In this document: in pieces, positions 25,307-35,826 of the stretch
Numbering within the stretch: position 1 is the first letter of the stretch
Layout of the letters: the number at the start of each line of letters is the position of its first letter
Origin: Parasedimentitalea marina
GTDB lineage: Bacteria > Pseudomonadota > Alphaproteobacteria > Rhodobacterales > Rhodobacteraceae
DNA: 64,000 nt
Direction: 5' to 3'
Assembly (NCBI RefSeq): GCF_004006175.1
Contig: NZ_CP033219.1
Coordinates: 3,968,001 to 4,032,000, forward strand
Translations under genes and position numbers: made by a program
Notes under the pieces: generated by a model
What the model was told of the DNA's origin: nothing
The model's input: the letters and a program-made list of their open reading frames with translations, nothing else
Databases searched by the model: none

Positions 25307-25633
25307 TCAATTCAGTTGGAAATGCAGCGGATAGGTGCCGTCCGAAAACGGGCCAAACATATCTGGGATATCCGGGTGATCCACTGGCTCACCAGAATAA
25401 TCGGCAACCAGATTTTGTTCGGACACATAAGCCACGTAGTAGCTTTGATCGTTTTCTGCCAGCAAATGATAAAACGGCTGCTCTTTCGACGGACGGCTTT
25501 CTTCAGGGATTGCCTGATACCATTCATCAGTGTTGGTGAACTCGGGATCAACATCAAACACCACACCACGAAACGGGTGTTTCTTGTGGCGTACCACCTG
25601 TCCCAAATGATATTTCGCGCGCGTTCTCAACAT
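25307..25633 (-). CDS. hspQ: Heat shock protein HspQ
   Basis: A 108-residue HspQ/YccV-type protein. KYHLGQVVRHKKHPFRGVVFDVDP, PFYHLLAEND and YVSEQNLV are the conserved motifs. Escherichia coli HspQ is a heat-induced factor that modulates Lon proteolysis. The open frame extends 57 bp upstream; the ATG at 25633 gives the family N-terminus. Monocistronic. No obvious RpoH promoter was identified. Confidence 0.92.
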   Translation of the reverse strand: MLRTRAKYHLGQVVRHKKHPFRGVVFDVDPEFTNTDEWYQAIPEESRPSKEQPFYHLLAENDQSYYVAYVSEQNLVADYSGEPVDHPDIPDMFGPFSDGTYPLHFQLN

Positions 25634-25717
25634 AGTCTTGCTGCCCCTATGGCCTACCACTACCCCGTAACCTAGGACGTTGTCCAACAAATGACGTGAA
25701 ATTCAGGGAAACAGACT

Positions 25718-26599
25718 GTGAACCTATCTTTAACAGTGCTCGAGATCGTGGCACCGGTTTTCATCCTCGCAGCCGCCGGTTTTGCCTGGGTTAAATTCGG
25801 ATTTGAGTACCGAATTCAATTTGTTACTCGGCTGGCAATGACCTTGGCCGTGCCCTGCCTGATTTTCACGGCGTTGATGAAAACTGATTTGGACAAAGGC
25901 ACGTTAGGCGCATTCTTGCTGGCCAGTATTGCCGGCTACGTCGTGATCGCGCTGGTGGCACATTGCTTGGTACATCTGACTGGGCTGGATCGACGCACCT
26001 ATCTGGCTCCGCTCATTTTTGGCAATACCGGCAACCTGGGTCTTCCTTTGGTGTTGTTTGCCTTTGGGGAGGCCGGGCTTGGCTATGGCGTTGTCATGCT
26101 GGCGGTCACGTCAGTTTTGTCGTTCACATATGGTATCTATCTGGTGGCAGGTCAGGGCGCAGGCAGAAAGGCCCTGAAAGAGCCTATCGTGTGGGCGACG
26201 CTGCTGGGGGCGCTATTCCTGTGGCAGGACTGGGAAACTCCACGGTTTCTGACAAATGCCTTGGACCTGGTCGGCCAGATGGCCATTCCGCTAATGCTGA
26301 TCACACTGGGCGTTGCCGTGGCCCGGTTGACGCCCGGCAAGATTTCGCAGGCCGTTGCACTGTCAGTGGTCAAATTGCTGATTTGCGGCGCGGCAGCTTG
26401 GGGCCTGGGGCTGCTTTTTGGCCTCGATCATGTGGCCTTTGGCGTGCTTGTCCTGCAGCTGTCGACTCCGGTAGCTGTCACTGCATACCTGCTGGCGGAA
26501 AAGTTCAACGCTGACTCCGAAGCGGTTGCAGGCATGGTTGTGGTGTCCACTTTGTTATCAGTGGTGGCGCTGCCGCTACTGTTGGCACTCGTTTTGTAA
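25718..26599 (+). CDS. AEC-family auxin-efflux-type transporter
   Basis: A 293-residue membrane protein with about ten helices in the AEC (auxin efflux carrier) pattern: NTGNLGLPLVLFAFGEAGL in the first half and the repeat-like LQLSTPVAVTAYLLAEKF in the second. Bacterial members export organic acids or amino acids; the substrate is unknown. The start is GTG at 25718. It lies 84 bp from and divergent to hspQ, and 64 bp upstream of the SLT lipoprotein gene. Confidence 0.9.
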   Translation: MNLSLTVLEIVAPVFILAAAGFAWVKFGFEYRIQFVTRLAMTLAVPCLIFTALMKTDLDKGTLGAFLLASIAGYVVIALVAHCLVHLTGLDRRTYLAPLIFGNTGNLGLPLVLFAFGEAGLGYGVVMLAVTSVLSFTYGIYLVAGQGAGRKALKEPIVWATLLGALFLWQDWETPRFLTNALDLVGQMAIPLMLITLGVAVARLTPGKISQAVALSVVKLLICGAAAWGLGLLFGLDHVAFGVLVLQLSTPVAVTAYLLAEKFNADSEAVAGMVVVSTLLSVVALPLLLALVL

Positions 26600-26663
26600 A
26601 TGTGATTTCATCCACAGTCTGTTTTTTGGTACAGTTCTCCAAAAATAAAAAAGGCAGAGGCAA

Positions 26664-27251
26664 ATGAGCAGAATCATTAGCGCCTTGATCGCGTTGCTGA
26701 TCATGGCATCCTGTGGCGGCGGCCAAAATTCCCCGCCACGTAATCTGGATAATGCGTGCAGCATAATTACCCAGAAACCCGATTACCTGAAAGCCTTCAA
26801 GGCAGCTGAACGGCGCTGGGGTGTTCCGGTGCATGTGCAGATGGCGACGATCTATCATGAAAGCCGCTACCGCTCTGATGCCCGCACACCGCATAAATAT
26901 GTGTTGGGAATCATCCCAATGGGCCGTGTGTCCAGCGCCTATGGCTATTCACAGGCCCTGGATGGCACCTGGGAGGAGTACCAGCGCGAAGCAGGACGTC
27001 GCAGCTCCAAGCGTGACCGTATTTCCCATGCCGCTGATTTCATCGGTTGGTACATGAACAAAAGCTATGAGAAAAATGGCATCGCGTTGACGGACGCCCG
27101 CAATCAATATCTGGCCTATCACGAAGGCCACACCGGCTATGCCCGGGGCAGCTACAGGTCCAAGTCCTGGCTGTTAGGCGTGGCAAACAAGGTTCAGGCC
27201 CGCGCGAATATGTATCAGACCCAATTGGCCAGTTGCCGCAAGTTCAACTGA
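26664..27251 (+). CDS. Lysozyme-like/SLT-type lipoprotein
   Basis: A 195-residue lipoprotein. The signal peptide ends in IMASC, a lipobox with Cys18 as lipidation site. The mature domain has the lytic transglycosylase pattern: MATIYHESRYRSDA with the catalytic Glu, then AYGYSQALDGTW and YLAYHEGHTGYARGSY. Inferred role: peptidoglycan cleavage at the outer or inner membrane surface. The AGAGG ribosome binding site supports the ATG. A hairpin follows the stop. Confidence 0.87.
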   Translation: MSRIISALIALLIMASCGGGQNSPPRNLDNACSIITQKPDYLKAFKAAERRWGVPVHVQMATIYHESRYRSDARTPHKYVLGIIPMGRVSSAYGYSQALDGTWEEYQREAGRRSSKRDRISHAADFIGWYMNKSYEKNGIALTDARNQYLAYHEGHTGYARGSYRSKSWLLGVANKVQARANMYQTQLASCRKFN

Positions 27252-27267
27252 TCTGGTCGAAATGAAA

Positions 27268-27291
27268 CTGCCCGGCGACTACGCCGGGCAG
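27268..27291. terminator. Hairpin between convergent SLT and lolA genes
   Basis: CTGCCCGGC-GACTAC-GCCGGGCAG is a 9-bp perfect stem without a U-run, placed between convergent stops. Confidence 0.6.
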
Positions 27292-27326
27292 CAATCTAGC
27301 ATCCAGGCTGACCCAGTTGGTGCCCC

Positions 27327-27917
27327 TTAGCGCGACGCCCCGTTGGATGATGTATCAAACAATTTGGATGGCAGCTTCATACCGGTTTCCAACGCACCGA
27401 GTATCACAGTGGTTCGGCCTCCGCCGTTGTCATGAACCACCCATTTACGCAGCTCTACAGGATTATCCGTGAACATCAGCTCCAGGCTGCCATAGTCGGG
27501 ATGCTCGGGATCTTGCGTCTGTACAATGGTTGTGGTGCCGTCAAAGCCATGACCAACAACCATATTGGCCTGATTCAAATTCACCCGACGGGCCAGTATC
27601 ACCGACAGCGGAGTCCGTCTCAGCGGATAGGTTTCCGGCGGTTGGTTCGACTTTTTATCCAGAATCACCACCGAACCAGCCCCGGCCACTACGGTGCCGA
27701 CATCCGGCGGGTCATATTCAAACCGCATCCGACCCGGGCGATGAATATACAACGTGCCGGTCGACAGGCTTCCGTCATCATTGATCTGGGTAAAACTTGT
27801 TTGGGCCGTCTTCATGCCGTTCAGATAGCCGGAAATTTCATTCAGGCTCAGCTTCTCGGCGGCCCAGGCGGCGGGGGCGCAGACAGTCAGCGCCAAAGCA
27901 AATGCAATCTGTTTCAT
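27327..27917 (-). CDS. lolA: Outer-membrane lipoprotein carrier LolA
   Basis: A 196-residue periplasmic protein with a Sec signal peptide (ending PAAWA). LNGMKTAQTSFTQINDDGSLSTGTLYIHRPGRMRF is the classic LolA N-terminal strand set, and PLSVILARRVNL and VELRKWVVHDNGG are later conserved parts. LolA carries lipoproteins from LolCDE to the outer membrane. It follows ftsK on the same strand after 42 bp, an arrangement common in Rhodobacterales, so the two are probably co-transcribed. Confidence 0.93.
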   Translation of the reverse strand: MKQIAFALALTVCAPAAWAAEKLSLNEISGYLNGMKTAQTSFTQINDDGSLSTGTLYIHRPGRMRFEYDPPDVGTVVAGAGSVVILDKKSNQPPETYPLRRTPLSVILARRVNLNQANMVVGHGFDGTTTIVQTQDPEHPDYGSLELMFTDNPVELRKWVVHDNGGGRTTVILGALETGMKLPSKLFDTSSNGASR

Positions 27918-27959
27918 AGATCCTACATAAGCCCTGTGCGCTGAATGTGAAGAGGCGTG

Positions 27960-30827
27960 TTACTGCTGCTCTGGAATCAGAATTTCTCTTTTACCAACGT
28001 GGTTTGCAGGGGAAACAAGGCCCTCGTCTTCCATCTGCTCAACCAATCTCGCGGCCTTGTTATATCCGATGGCAAGTTTCCGCTGAATATACGAGGTCGA
28101 ACATTTACGATCCTGGACCACGATCTGCACCGCCGAGTCATACAGCGCGTCTTCGCCAGTGGTGTTGCCACCAGTCAGCCCCAGCACGGCGTCGATGTTA
28201 CTGGCCTTGTCGTCGTCCGGGCCTTCCAGCACGTTGCTCATGTATTCCGGCGGACCAAAGGCCTTAAGATGGTTGACGATCTCCTCAACCTCTTCATCCG
28301 AAACAAACGGTCCGTGGCAGCGGGTAATCTTGGCGCCACCCGCCATATAGAGCATGTCCCCCATGCCCAGCAGTTGCTCGGCGCCCATTTCACCCAGGAT
28401 GGTGCGGCTGTCGATTTTTGAGGTCACCTGGAACGAAATCCGGGTCGGAAAGTTGGCTTTGATGGTCCCGGTGATCACGTCAACCGAGGGCCGCTGTGTG
28501 GCCATGATCAGGTGAATACCCGAAGCCCGTGCCATCTGCGCCAGGCGCTGGATGCAGGCCTCGATCTCTTTACCGGCCACCATCATCAGATCGGCCATTT
28601 CATCCACGATCACAACGATATATGGCAGCGCTTCGGGGGCGAATGCCTCGGTCTCGAATACCGGCTCGCCGGTGTCGTCATCAAATCCGGTCTGCACCGT
28701 ACGGCTGAACATCTCGCCCTTGTCCAAGGCTTCGCGCACCCGGCCGTTATAGCCTTCGATGTTACGCACTCCCATTTTGGACATCTTGCGATAGCGGTCT
28801 TCCATCTCGCCGACGGTCCATTTCAGCGCCACAACCGCCTTTTTCGGGTCAGTTACAACCGGCGACAACAGGTGAGGAATGCCATCATAGACCGACAGTT
28901 CCAGCATCTTGGGATCGATCATGATCATACGGCACTCGGACGGTGTCAGCTTATACAACAGCGACAGGATCATAGTGTTGATGGCAACCGATTTACCCGA
29001 CCCTGTGGTCCCCGCAATCAGCAGGTGAGGCATCTTGGCAAGGTTGGCGACAACTGAATCGCCGCCGATGTCTTTGCCCAGTGCCAGCGGCAGGCTCATG
29101 GTGCTGTCACCAAAATCACGGGAAGCAAGGATCTCGCGCAGCACTACTTTCTCGCGGTTTTCATTGGGCAATTCGATGCCGATGACTGAACGGCCTGGCA
29201 CCGTGGACACCCGTGCCGACAATGCGGACATGGACCGTGCGATATCGTCAGCCAGACCGATCACCCGGCTGGCCTTCAAGCCCGGCGCAGGTTCCAGCTC
29301 ATACATGGTGACCACCGGGCCAGGGCGCACTGCGACGATCTCACCTTTGACGCCATAGTCGTCCAGCACGTGCTCTAGCATACGGGCATTTTCTTCCAAT
29401 GCGTCGTCACTCAGGTGATGACGCTGGATACTGTCCGGGCTTGCCAACAAGTTTAGCGGTGGCAGTTCAAACCCATCATCGCCGTCCTCAAACACCAGAC
29501 CCGGCTGGGCCTCGGCAATGGCCCGGGTCGAGGGCAAGACGGGTTTCAGTACCGGCTGTTCGACCACGGATTTGCGTGGCTCGGCCACTGGCAGCTCCAT
29601 CGGTGCCCTCGGCACGGTAACCGGCGCAGGTGGTATGTCGTGGGTTAGGTCAGGGCCTTCCTGAGCCATGACCGGCTGTTGCACGGACGACGACACTGTC
29701 GGCGCGGCGGGCATTGCCGTCATCGGCGGCTCAGGCGGAAGACCGTCCAAAGGCGACTGAGGATTAAAGACCAGGGGTTCGGGGCGACGGCCACGACCCT
29801 TGGTCAGGGGCAGATTAGGGTCCTGCTCGGGCGGCAGATCAGCCGCGCGGCGGTCGCGCACCGCATCAGCGATCTTGGCAGCGATCCGGTCGTCTCCGGG
29901 CAGGCCATCCAGTTCAACGGTCGAGTGATTCTCAACCAGTTCAGGCTCGGGCAGTTCAACCGCCTCGGTCCGGCGGATCAATGATGGCATCCGCGACAGC
30001 AATCCACCCCGTTCAGGGGCAGGTTCTTCAAAAATCTCTTCCTCGGCCTCAACCGAAGGAACGACACCGTAACGGTCCATAGTTTCGATCACTTGTGGCT
30101 CGTCTTCTTCGTTTGCGGTGGCCCGCTCCGCGCGTTGCGCGCGATAATTCATCGCGGCCTGCAAACCGCCTGTGGCACCACGTCCCAAAAGATTCGCCAG
30201 CCCGGCATAGGCCATGATCACGCCAATCAGCATGAAACGGCCCGCACGGGCCAGTTCAGGACGGGTGAAACCCAGCACAAATGCACCCAGCGCCAACATG
30301 CTTAACGCGGTCAGCAGCGTCATCAGTTTAACCGTAATCGCATAACTTAACGGCGACAGGATCAGCAAAGCCCCCATCACTGTGTCGCCCAGCAATCCGC
30401 CCAGGCTAAAGTTATGGGTTACACGCCAAATTTCATCCGGAACCAGTGTGGCGGCATAAACAGAGCTAAGGGCGATAGCAAATGGCGCAAAGATCAACCG
30501 AGGCATCGCTCTTTCTTCGTTCCAATGCAGCGCGAACCGCGCTCCCCATACCAGTAGAACCAGGGAAATCGCCCATGCGCCCTTGCCGATAACCATAAAC
30601 GCCGCCCATGTGAGCGAGGCCCCGGGGCGTCCCATCCAGTTTTGCACAGGCGCATCGGTCGAGACCCACCAGTTGGGGTCTTCAGGTGCATATGATCCAA
30701 TCATTGCAGCAATCATCAGGCCTAGCACGATCAGCATAATGCCAATCAGTTCTTTGCCCCGCTTTTCGATGGCTGCTTGCATATTACTGTCCAACAACGG
30801 GTCGCGACTGCGTGTTTGAAATGCCAT
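27960..30827 (-). CDS. ftsK: DNA translocase FtsK
   Basis: A 955-residue FtsK/SpoIIIE translocase. Four N-terminal transmembrane segments (residues ~25-215) anchor it at the septum. A Pro/Glu-rich linker follows (~215-480). The RecA-like motor has Walker A (AGTTGSGKS) and Walker B ([14 protein letters not shown]). The C-terminal gamma winged helix ([24 protein letters not shown]) would read KOPS and contact XerD. It resolves chromosome dimers and clears DNA from the septum. The GAGGTAGGC ribosome binding site fixes the start. lolA lies downstream and an aminotransferase gene upstream. Confidence 0.97.
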   Translation of the reverse strand: MAFQTRSRDPLLDSNMQAAIEKRGKELIGIMLIVLGLMIAAMIGSYAPEDPNWWVSTDAPVQNWMGRPGASLTWAAFMVIGKGAWAISLVLLVWGARFALHWNEERAMPRLIFAPFAIALSSVYAATLVPDEIWRVTHNFSLGGLLGDTVMGALLILSPLSYAITVKLMTLLTALSMLALGAFVLGFTRPELARAGRFMLIGVIMAYAGLANLLGRGATGGLQAAMNYRAQRAERATANEEDEPQVIETMDRYGVVPSVEAEEEIFEEPAPERGGLLSRMPSLIRRTEAVELPEPELVENHSTVELDGLPGDDRIAAKIADAVRDRRAADLPPEQDPNLPLTKGRGRRPEPLVFNPQSPLDGLPPEPPMTAMPAAPTVSSSVQQPVMAQEGPDLTHDIPPAPVTVPRAPMELPVAEPRKSVVEQPVLKPVLPSTRAIAEAQPGLVFEDGDDGFELPPLNLLASPDSIQRHHLSDDALEENARMLEHVLDDYGVKGEIVAVRPGPVVTMYELEPAPGLKASRVIGLADDIARSMSALSARVSTVPGRSVIGIELPNENREKVVLREILASRDFGDSTMSLPLALGKDIGGDSVVANLAKMPHLLIAGTTGSGKSVAINTMILSLLYKLTPSECRMIMIDPKMLELSVYDGIPHLLSPVVTDPKKAVVALKWTVGEMEDRYRKMSKMGVRNIEGYNGRVREALDKGEMFSRTVQTGFDDDTGEPVFETEAFAPEALPYIVVIVDEMADLMMVAGKEIEACIQRLAQMARASGIHLIMATQRPSVDVITGTIKANFPTRISFQVTSKIDSRTILGEMGAEQLLGMGDMLYMAGGAKITRCHGPFVSDEEVEEIVNHLKAFGPPEYMSNVLEGPDDDKASNIDAVLGLTGGNTTGEDALYDSAVQIVVQDRKCSTSYIQRKLAIGYNKAARLVEQMEDEGLVSPANHVGKREILIPEQQ

Positions 30828-30898
30828 GCCTACCTCGGTTCCTCATTTGACCATTGCCTGCTGTTTTCGCAGGTCTTGGGCCGGTCTTTTTTCTATTG

Positions 30899-30935
30899 GC
30901 GCAGCGAGTGCCGACTGCTCGGGCTATCGCTGCGC
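30899..30935. terminator. Hairpin after the aminotransferase gene
   Basis: GCGCAGCGA pairs with TCGCTGCGC (9 bp), and the loop holds an inner CCGA/TCGG stem. It starts 4 nt past the aminotransferase stop on the minus strand. The T6 run lies on the + strand side, so it is not a classical terminator for the minus-strand gene. Confidence 0.5.
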
Positions 30936-30938
30936 AAT

Positions 30939-32117
30939 TTAGTACAGGCAATCGCGCAATTGTGTCAGCGCCACCTGTGTTTGTTCTTTGGGCGCCACCA
31001 GCGCGACGCGGATAAATCCTTTGCCCGGGTTCTGCGCGCCCTCACCCTGCGCCAGATAGGCACCGGGAAGAACCCGCACGCCGGTTTGCTGCCACAACTT
31101 CAACGCCGCCACCTCGCCATCATCGACGGGCAACCACAGGAAAAATCCAGCTTCGGGCGTTTGATAGCCCTGAAACCCAGAGAAGACCTGATCGGCGATC
31201 TCATATTTTTCCACATACTGTACCCGGTTTTGTACCACATGTGCCTCATCCGACCAAACGCGGGCAGCCGCGGTTTGCAGCGGCAGTGGCAGCGGCGCCC
31301 CCGAGTAGGCCCGCAATTGCTTAATCCGCGCCATGTTCTGTGGCCCACTGGCAATCATCCCCGAGCGCAGGCCCGGCAGGTTTGACCGCTTGGACAGCGA
31401 GTTGAACAGCACCACGCGCTCGGGATCTGCGCCCAATTCCTGCGCCACGGTCAATGCGCCCAATGGGGCCGCGTCACGGTAGATTTCTGAATAGCATTCA
31501 TCTGCAAAGATCTTAAAATCATAGCGCTCGGCCAGTTGGATCAACTGGGTCCAATAGGCGCGATCAGCCACTACGCCCTGCGGGTTGGCGGGTGAGCAGA
31601 TATAGGCAACGGTAGTGCGGTTCAGCACCTCTTCGGGCAAGCCGGCATAATCCGGCAGATGGCCGGTGGCCTGTGTGGCGGGCACAAACACCGGCTCGGC
31701 GGCCACCGAAAGACTTGCCACCATATAGACCTGATAAAATGGATTTGGGATCAGGACCGCTGGTTTTTGACCGTTCTTTTGCTCGGGGCACAGCGCCATT
31801 GCTGCATTGTACAACCCTTCGCGGGTGCCGTTCAGTGCCATGACTTGAGTGTCTTTATCCATCGCCACACCATAGCGACGCTGAATCCAGGCGCTGATCT
31901 CGCCACGCAATTCATCCGATCCATCGTTAGGCGGATATTGATTAAAGCCCACTGCGTTTTCGACAATTACATCCGTAACCCACTGAGGAAACTTATGTTT
32001 CGGCTCTCCAATAGTCATATGGACCACATCCCCACCCGGGGTGTGATGATCCAATAACGCCCGCAGACGCGGAAACGCATAAGCCGGAAGGTTCGAAAAC
32101 CGCTCGGGGAAATTCAT
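30939..32117 (-). CDS. Class I/II aminotransferase (DapC-like)
   Basis: A 392-residue fold-type I PLP aminotransferase. SLSKRSNLPGLRSG contains the PLP lysine and the family's Arg; SPANPQG and FADECYSEIY are the Asn and Asp/Tyr cofactor contacts. The sequence resembles the N-succinyldiaminopimelate aminotransferase (DapC)/aspartate-aminotransferase-like group used in lysine and peptidoglycan precursor synthesis. That assignment is tentative, as no dap genes are adjacent. GAGG spaced 8 nt supports the start. ftsK lies downstream on the same strand. Confidence 0.88.
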   Translation of the reverse strand: MNFPERFSNLPAYAFPRLRALLDHHTPGGDVVHMTIGEPKHKFPQWVTDVIVENAVGFNQYPPNDGSDELRGEISAWIQRRYGVAMDKDTQVMALNGTREGLYNAAMALCPEQKNGQKPAVLIPNPFYQVYMVASLSVAAEPVFVPATQATGHLPDYAGLPEEVLNRTTVAYICSPANPQGVVADRAYWTQLIQLAERYDFKIFADECYSEIYRDAAPLGALTVAQELGADPERVVLFNSLSKRSNLPGLRSGMIASGPQNMARIKQLRAYSGAPLPLPLQTAAARVWSDEAHVVQNRVQYVEKYEIADQVFSGFQGYQTPEAGFFLWLPVDDGEVAALKLWQQTGVRVLPGAYLAQGEGAQNPGKGFIRVALVAPKEQTQVALTQLRDCLY

Positions 32118-32225
32118 GTTCTAAGCCTCAAGTCCGGGATCATTTTCGCCCCGTTTCCCATAAGATACAGGTGCAGCGGCAATCCGTCCAGCCGCTCGCA
32201 CCCAGTCATTTGGTTAATGTGGCTT

Positions 32226-33554
32226 TCAGGCCAAGGCCCGCTCAACCGCGGCTCCGACCCGCAGCAGCGCCTCCTCACAGTTGGGCTTCCCCAGCACCTG
32301 AAGGCCGCAACTGGGTGTGCCTGTTGGCAGCGACAATCCGCACAGCCCCATCAAGTTGCCAATCCGTGTATTGCGCAGGGCCAGCAGGTTGGCGCGCACG
32401 TAATATTCATCATCACTCAGCAGCCGTTCCATATTCGGCGGCAAAATTGGTGCAGTCGGAGACAGCACCCCATCAAACCCCGAGGTGGCCTGATCCCAGA
32501 TCATGCGAATCTGTTCTAGCCTGGCCCAGGCGGCCACATAATCCGCACCCAGAACATCACCACCGGCGCGGAACCGTTCAAGAATAGCAGGGAACATCAG
32601 ATCCGGAGACACCTCAATCACGTCTTTCCACAGCCCATAGGCCTCGGTGGTGAACAACACACCGCTCAGCGCCATGGCTTCGGTCAAATCTGGAACATCT
32701 AGCGGAATGATTTCAGCACCGGCATCGCGCAGGCGGTCCAGAGCCGATGAATATGACGCGCGCACCGGGTCATCCAGATCGTCCTGTACCATAGTTTGCA
32801 GGTCGGCAAATCTGCGTCCCTTCAGACTGGCACCGCGCAGATCCGCAACTGGCGATCCCTCAAGCAGCGCCAAACACAAAGCAGCATCTTCGACGGTTCG
32901 GGTAAGTGGGCCAACGGTGTCAAATTTCAAACAGAGAGGCACCACGCCCTCCAGGCTGACCCGCCCCGAGGTGGTTTTCAGCCCCACCAAGTCATTCCAC
33001 GCTGATGGGATTCGGACCGATCCACCCGTATCCGAGCCAATCCCACAGGCCGCCAGACCAAATGCAACCGAGGTTGCAGCACCCGACGATGATCCGCCTG
33101 AAACCGCATCGGCATCATTGACGCTGGGCGGGCTTTCTTTCACCGGGTTCAGGCCCAGCCCGGAAAAAGCCAGCTCGCTCATATGGGTTTTGCCCAGACA
33201 GACGGTGCCCATGGCTGTGGCATTGCTCAGCACCAGCGCGTCCCGGTCTGGCACCCGACCCAGCAACAGATCAGAACCGGATTCGGTGCCAATATCGGCG
33301 GTATCGAACAAGTCTTTCCAGCTGATCGGCACCCCATCCAGCAGCGAGCGACGCTGCCCGGCACGGGCGCGTTCCGCCGCGGCAGTGGCCTCGGCCAGGG
33401 CGCGTTCATGGGTGACACGGGCATAGATACGATCACGCAGGGGGTGGGCATCGATGGCATCCAGATAGGTTTGGGTCAGCTGCAACGGATCGATATCACC
33501 GCTTTCAATACCCCGGCCCAAATCCGCCGCACTCATCTTCAACCAATCCGACAT
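32226..33554 (-). CDS. Amidase-signature family hydrolase
   Basis: A 442-residue amidase. WKDLFD (catalytic Lys), SGGSSSGAATSVA (cis-Ser region) and GSDTGGSVRIPSAWN (nucleophilic Ser) make up the Ser-cisSer-Ser-Lys signature. There is no gatB or gatC partner and the length suits a stand-alone amidase, so it is likely catabolic and not the GatA transamidosome subunit. The substrate is unknown. It is divergent from the UbiH-family gene with 87 bp between starts. GGGAG lies rather far (11 nt) from the ATG. Confidence 0.9.
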   Translation of the reverse strand: MSDWLKMSAADLGRGIESGDIDPLQLTQTYLDAIDAHPLRDRIYARVTHERALAEATAAAERARAGQRRSLLDGVPISWKDLFDTADIGTESGSDLLLGRVPDRDALVLSNATAMGTVCLGKTHMSELAFSGLGLNPVKESPPSVNDADAVSGGSSSGAATSVAFGLAACGIGSDTGGSVRIPSAWNDLVGLKTTSGRVSLEGVVPLCLKFDTVGPLTRTVEDAALCLALLEGSPVADLRGASLKGRRFADLQTMVQDDLDDPVRASYSSALDRLRDAGAEIIPLDVPDLTEAMALSGVLFTTEAYGLWKDVIEVSPDLMFPAILERFRAGGDVLGADYVAAWARLEQIRMIWDQATSGFDGVLSPTAPILPPNMERLLSDDEYYVRANLLALRNTRIGNLMGLCGLSLPTGTPSCGLQVLGKPNCEEALLRVGAAVERALA

Positions 33555-33641
33555 TTTTTATGCGCTCCCTTAGATGTTAAAGCGACGGTAGCGTCACTGC
33601 CCCCCATGGACAATCCCGAACACAGGCGCATAGTGCGGCGC

Positions 33642-34871
33642 ATGAAAAACTCTTCCGATATCCTGATCGTCGGCGGCGGACTGAACGGTCCCACGCTGGC
33701 CCTGGCGCTGGCGCAAACCGGCTTTTCCGTCACCGTGATCGACGCCCTACCGCAGGCCAAACTGCAGGATGACGCGTTCGATGGCCGCGGTTATGCGTTG
33801 GCGCTGGCCTCGCAACGGCTGTTGCAGCAGGTTGGCGTCTGGCAGCATGTCGGTAGTGAAAACGCGCAGCCGATGTTGGAAATCAAAGTTACCGATGGCC
33901 ACGCCGGGCAAGGCCCCTCGCCGTTCTTTATGCACTTCGATCACGCCGAGATCGAAGACGGCCCGATGGGCTACATGGTAGAAGACCGCTTTCTGCGCCG
34001 TGCCCTGATCACTGCGATGGAGGGCGAGTCCAAGATCACCCTGATCAACCAGCGCAGGGTCGAGTCACAGGAAGTGGATCTAAGTGGCGTCACCCTGACG
34101 CTGGATGGCGGCGATACTCTGCGCGGACGGATGCTGGTTGGCTGTGACGGCCGCAGCAGCGGCACCGCCCAACGGGCTGGCATCAAACGCAGCGGCTGGG
34201 ACTATGGTCAGACTGCGCTGGTTTGCGCCATCGACCACGAAAAACCACATCACGGCATTGCCCATCAGTTCTTTATGCCACCCGGACCGCTGGCGATTCT
34301 GCCCCTGCCCGGCAACCGGTCCTCCATTGTCTGGAGCGAAAGCACCGACACCGCCGCAGCGATTCAAGCACTGGATGACAAGGATTACATCGAGGCCCTG
34401 CGGCCCCGGTTTGGCGACTTCCTGGGCGAGATCAGCCTGGCAGGCAAGCGGTTTACCTATCCGCTGAACCTGACCCTTGCCAATGCCTTTGTTGGTGACC
34501 ATCTGGCGCTGGTTGGCGATGCAGCGCATGGGATGCATCCCATTGCCGGACAGGGCCTGAACGCCGGGATGCGGGACGTCGGGGCGCTGGCGCAGGTGCT
34601 AACCGAAGCAAGCCGCCGGGGCGAGGATTTCGCCTCGGAGCTGGTGTTGCAACGCTATCAGGAATGGCGGCGTTTCGACACCGCAACGCTGGCGGCGGCA
34701 ACGGATGTGTTCAACCGGCTCTTTTCAAACGACAACCCGGTGCTGCGACTGGGTCGCGATATTGGCATGGGCATTGTCGGATCATTACCCGGCCTACGCC
34801 GTAGCTTTGTGCGCGAGGCCGCCGGCCTGACGGGCGACCTGCCCAAACTGTTGCAGGGCAACAAAATCTGA
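33642..34871 (+). CDS. UbiH/UbiF/Coq6-family FAD hydroxylase
   Basis: A 409-residue flavoprotein mono-oxygenase. ILIVGGGLNGPTLALALAQTG is the FAD-binding Rossmann turn, LVGCDGRSSGTAQRAGI the DG motif, and LALVGDAAHGMHPIAGQGLNAGMRDVGAL the GD motif with the UbiH-type extension. These enzymes hydroxylate the aromatic ring during ubiquinone synthesis; which carbon is modified cannot be told. The frame is open far upstream across the amidase promoter. ATG 33642 gives the family N-terminus, but its ribosome binding site is weak and ATG 33606 is an alternative. Confidence 0.92.
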   Translation: MKNSSDILIVGGGLNGPTLALALAQTGFSVTVIDALPQAKLQDDAFDGRGYALALASQRLLQQVGVWQHVGSENAQPMLEIKVTDGHAGQGPSPFFMHFDHAEIEDGPMGYMVEDRFLRRALITAMEGESKITLINQRRVESQEVDLSGVTLTLDGGDTLRGRMLVGCDGRSSGTAQRAGIKRSGWDYGQTALVCAIDHEKPHHGIAHQFFMPPGPLAILPLPGNRSSIVWSESTDTAAAIQALDDKDYIEALRPRFGDFLGEISLAGKRFTYPLNLTLANAFVGDHLALVGDAAHGMHPIAGQGLNAGMRDVGALAQVLTEASRRGEDFASELVLQRYQEWRRFDTATLAAATDVFNRLFSNDNPVLRLGRDIGMGIVGSLPGLRRSFVREAAGLTGDLPKLLQGNKI

Positions 34872-34972
34872 GACCACCCCATGAGAGTAGCAGCGGGCCA
34901 TTCCAAATAATTCGTAAGCCGCCGTCAGGTCTCGTCTGACATGATGCCCCGGGGCCATTGCCCGGATGGCGA

Positions 34973-35157
<185 letters not shown>

Positions 35158-35161
<4 letters not shown>

Positions 35162-35799
35162 TGCAGTGTTTCCTCGTTCGAACCGCCAAACAAGGCAAAT
35201 TCGATCAATGTGGTCAGGGTCTCAAGTCTTGTGGCAAGACCGGGGGCCTCAAGCAAGGCTTGTTTCTCTTCCGGCTCAAAGTCCAGCATCATCGACAAAG
35301 AGTTGATCAGCAACTCGTCATCCGCATCTTTCAGCGCATCCCAATCGGTCGACAAACTGCGCGATGAGAAAAAGCGTTCCAGCAGGTCAAGGAACTCGGG
35401 CCGGTCAAACCGAATGTCACTCTCAACCTTACCCAAATCCCGATCAAACCCATCCCAACTGACCTGACACCGCCGATAGGGGGTAAAGCCATCGGTCTCT
35501 TCTTTGATCCTAAACCGGGACACCCCAGAAAGAGTGATCAGATAGCGCCCATCTTCGGTTTCGGAAAATTGCGTAATGCGTCCTGCGCAGCCAATCTCGT
35601 GCAGGTCGTCATCACTACTATGCCCGGAAAAGGGTTGCACCATCCCGATCAACCGCTGCGACGTCTTCAAAGCGTCCTCAAGCATCTGCAAATACCGCGG
35701 CTCAAAAATGTGAAGCGGCAACAGCGACCGGGGCAGCAAAAGCGCCCCGGGTAGAGGAAACACGGCAATCGTGTCCGGTAGGTCAGCGGCTTGGATCAT
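35158..35799 (-). CDS. Lon N-terminal (LAN/substrate-binding) domain protein
   Basis: About 213 residues. [29 protein letters not shown] is the diagnostic Lon-N beta-domain start, and [27 protein letters not shown] continues it. There is no AAA+ or protease domain, so it is a stand-alone Lon-substrate-binding-domain protein, possibly a proteolysis adaptor (inference). A TTG at 35823 would add 8 residues; the ATG at 35799 was preferred on family grounds. It lies between the CnoX-like and Trm112 genes, all on the minus strand with tight spacing, so a three-gene operon is likely. Confidence 0.9.
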
Positions 35800-35826
35800 T
35801 AAATTGAAGCTAGCCCTCAGCAAGGA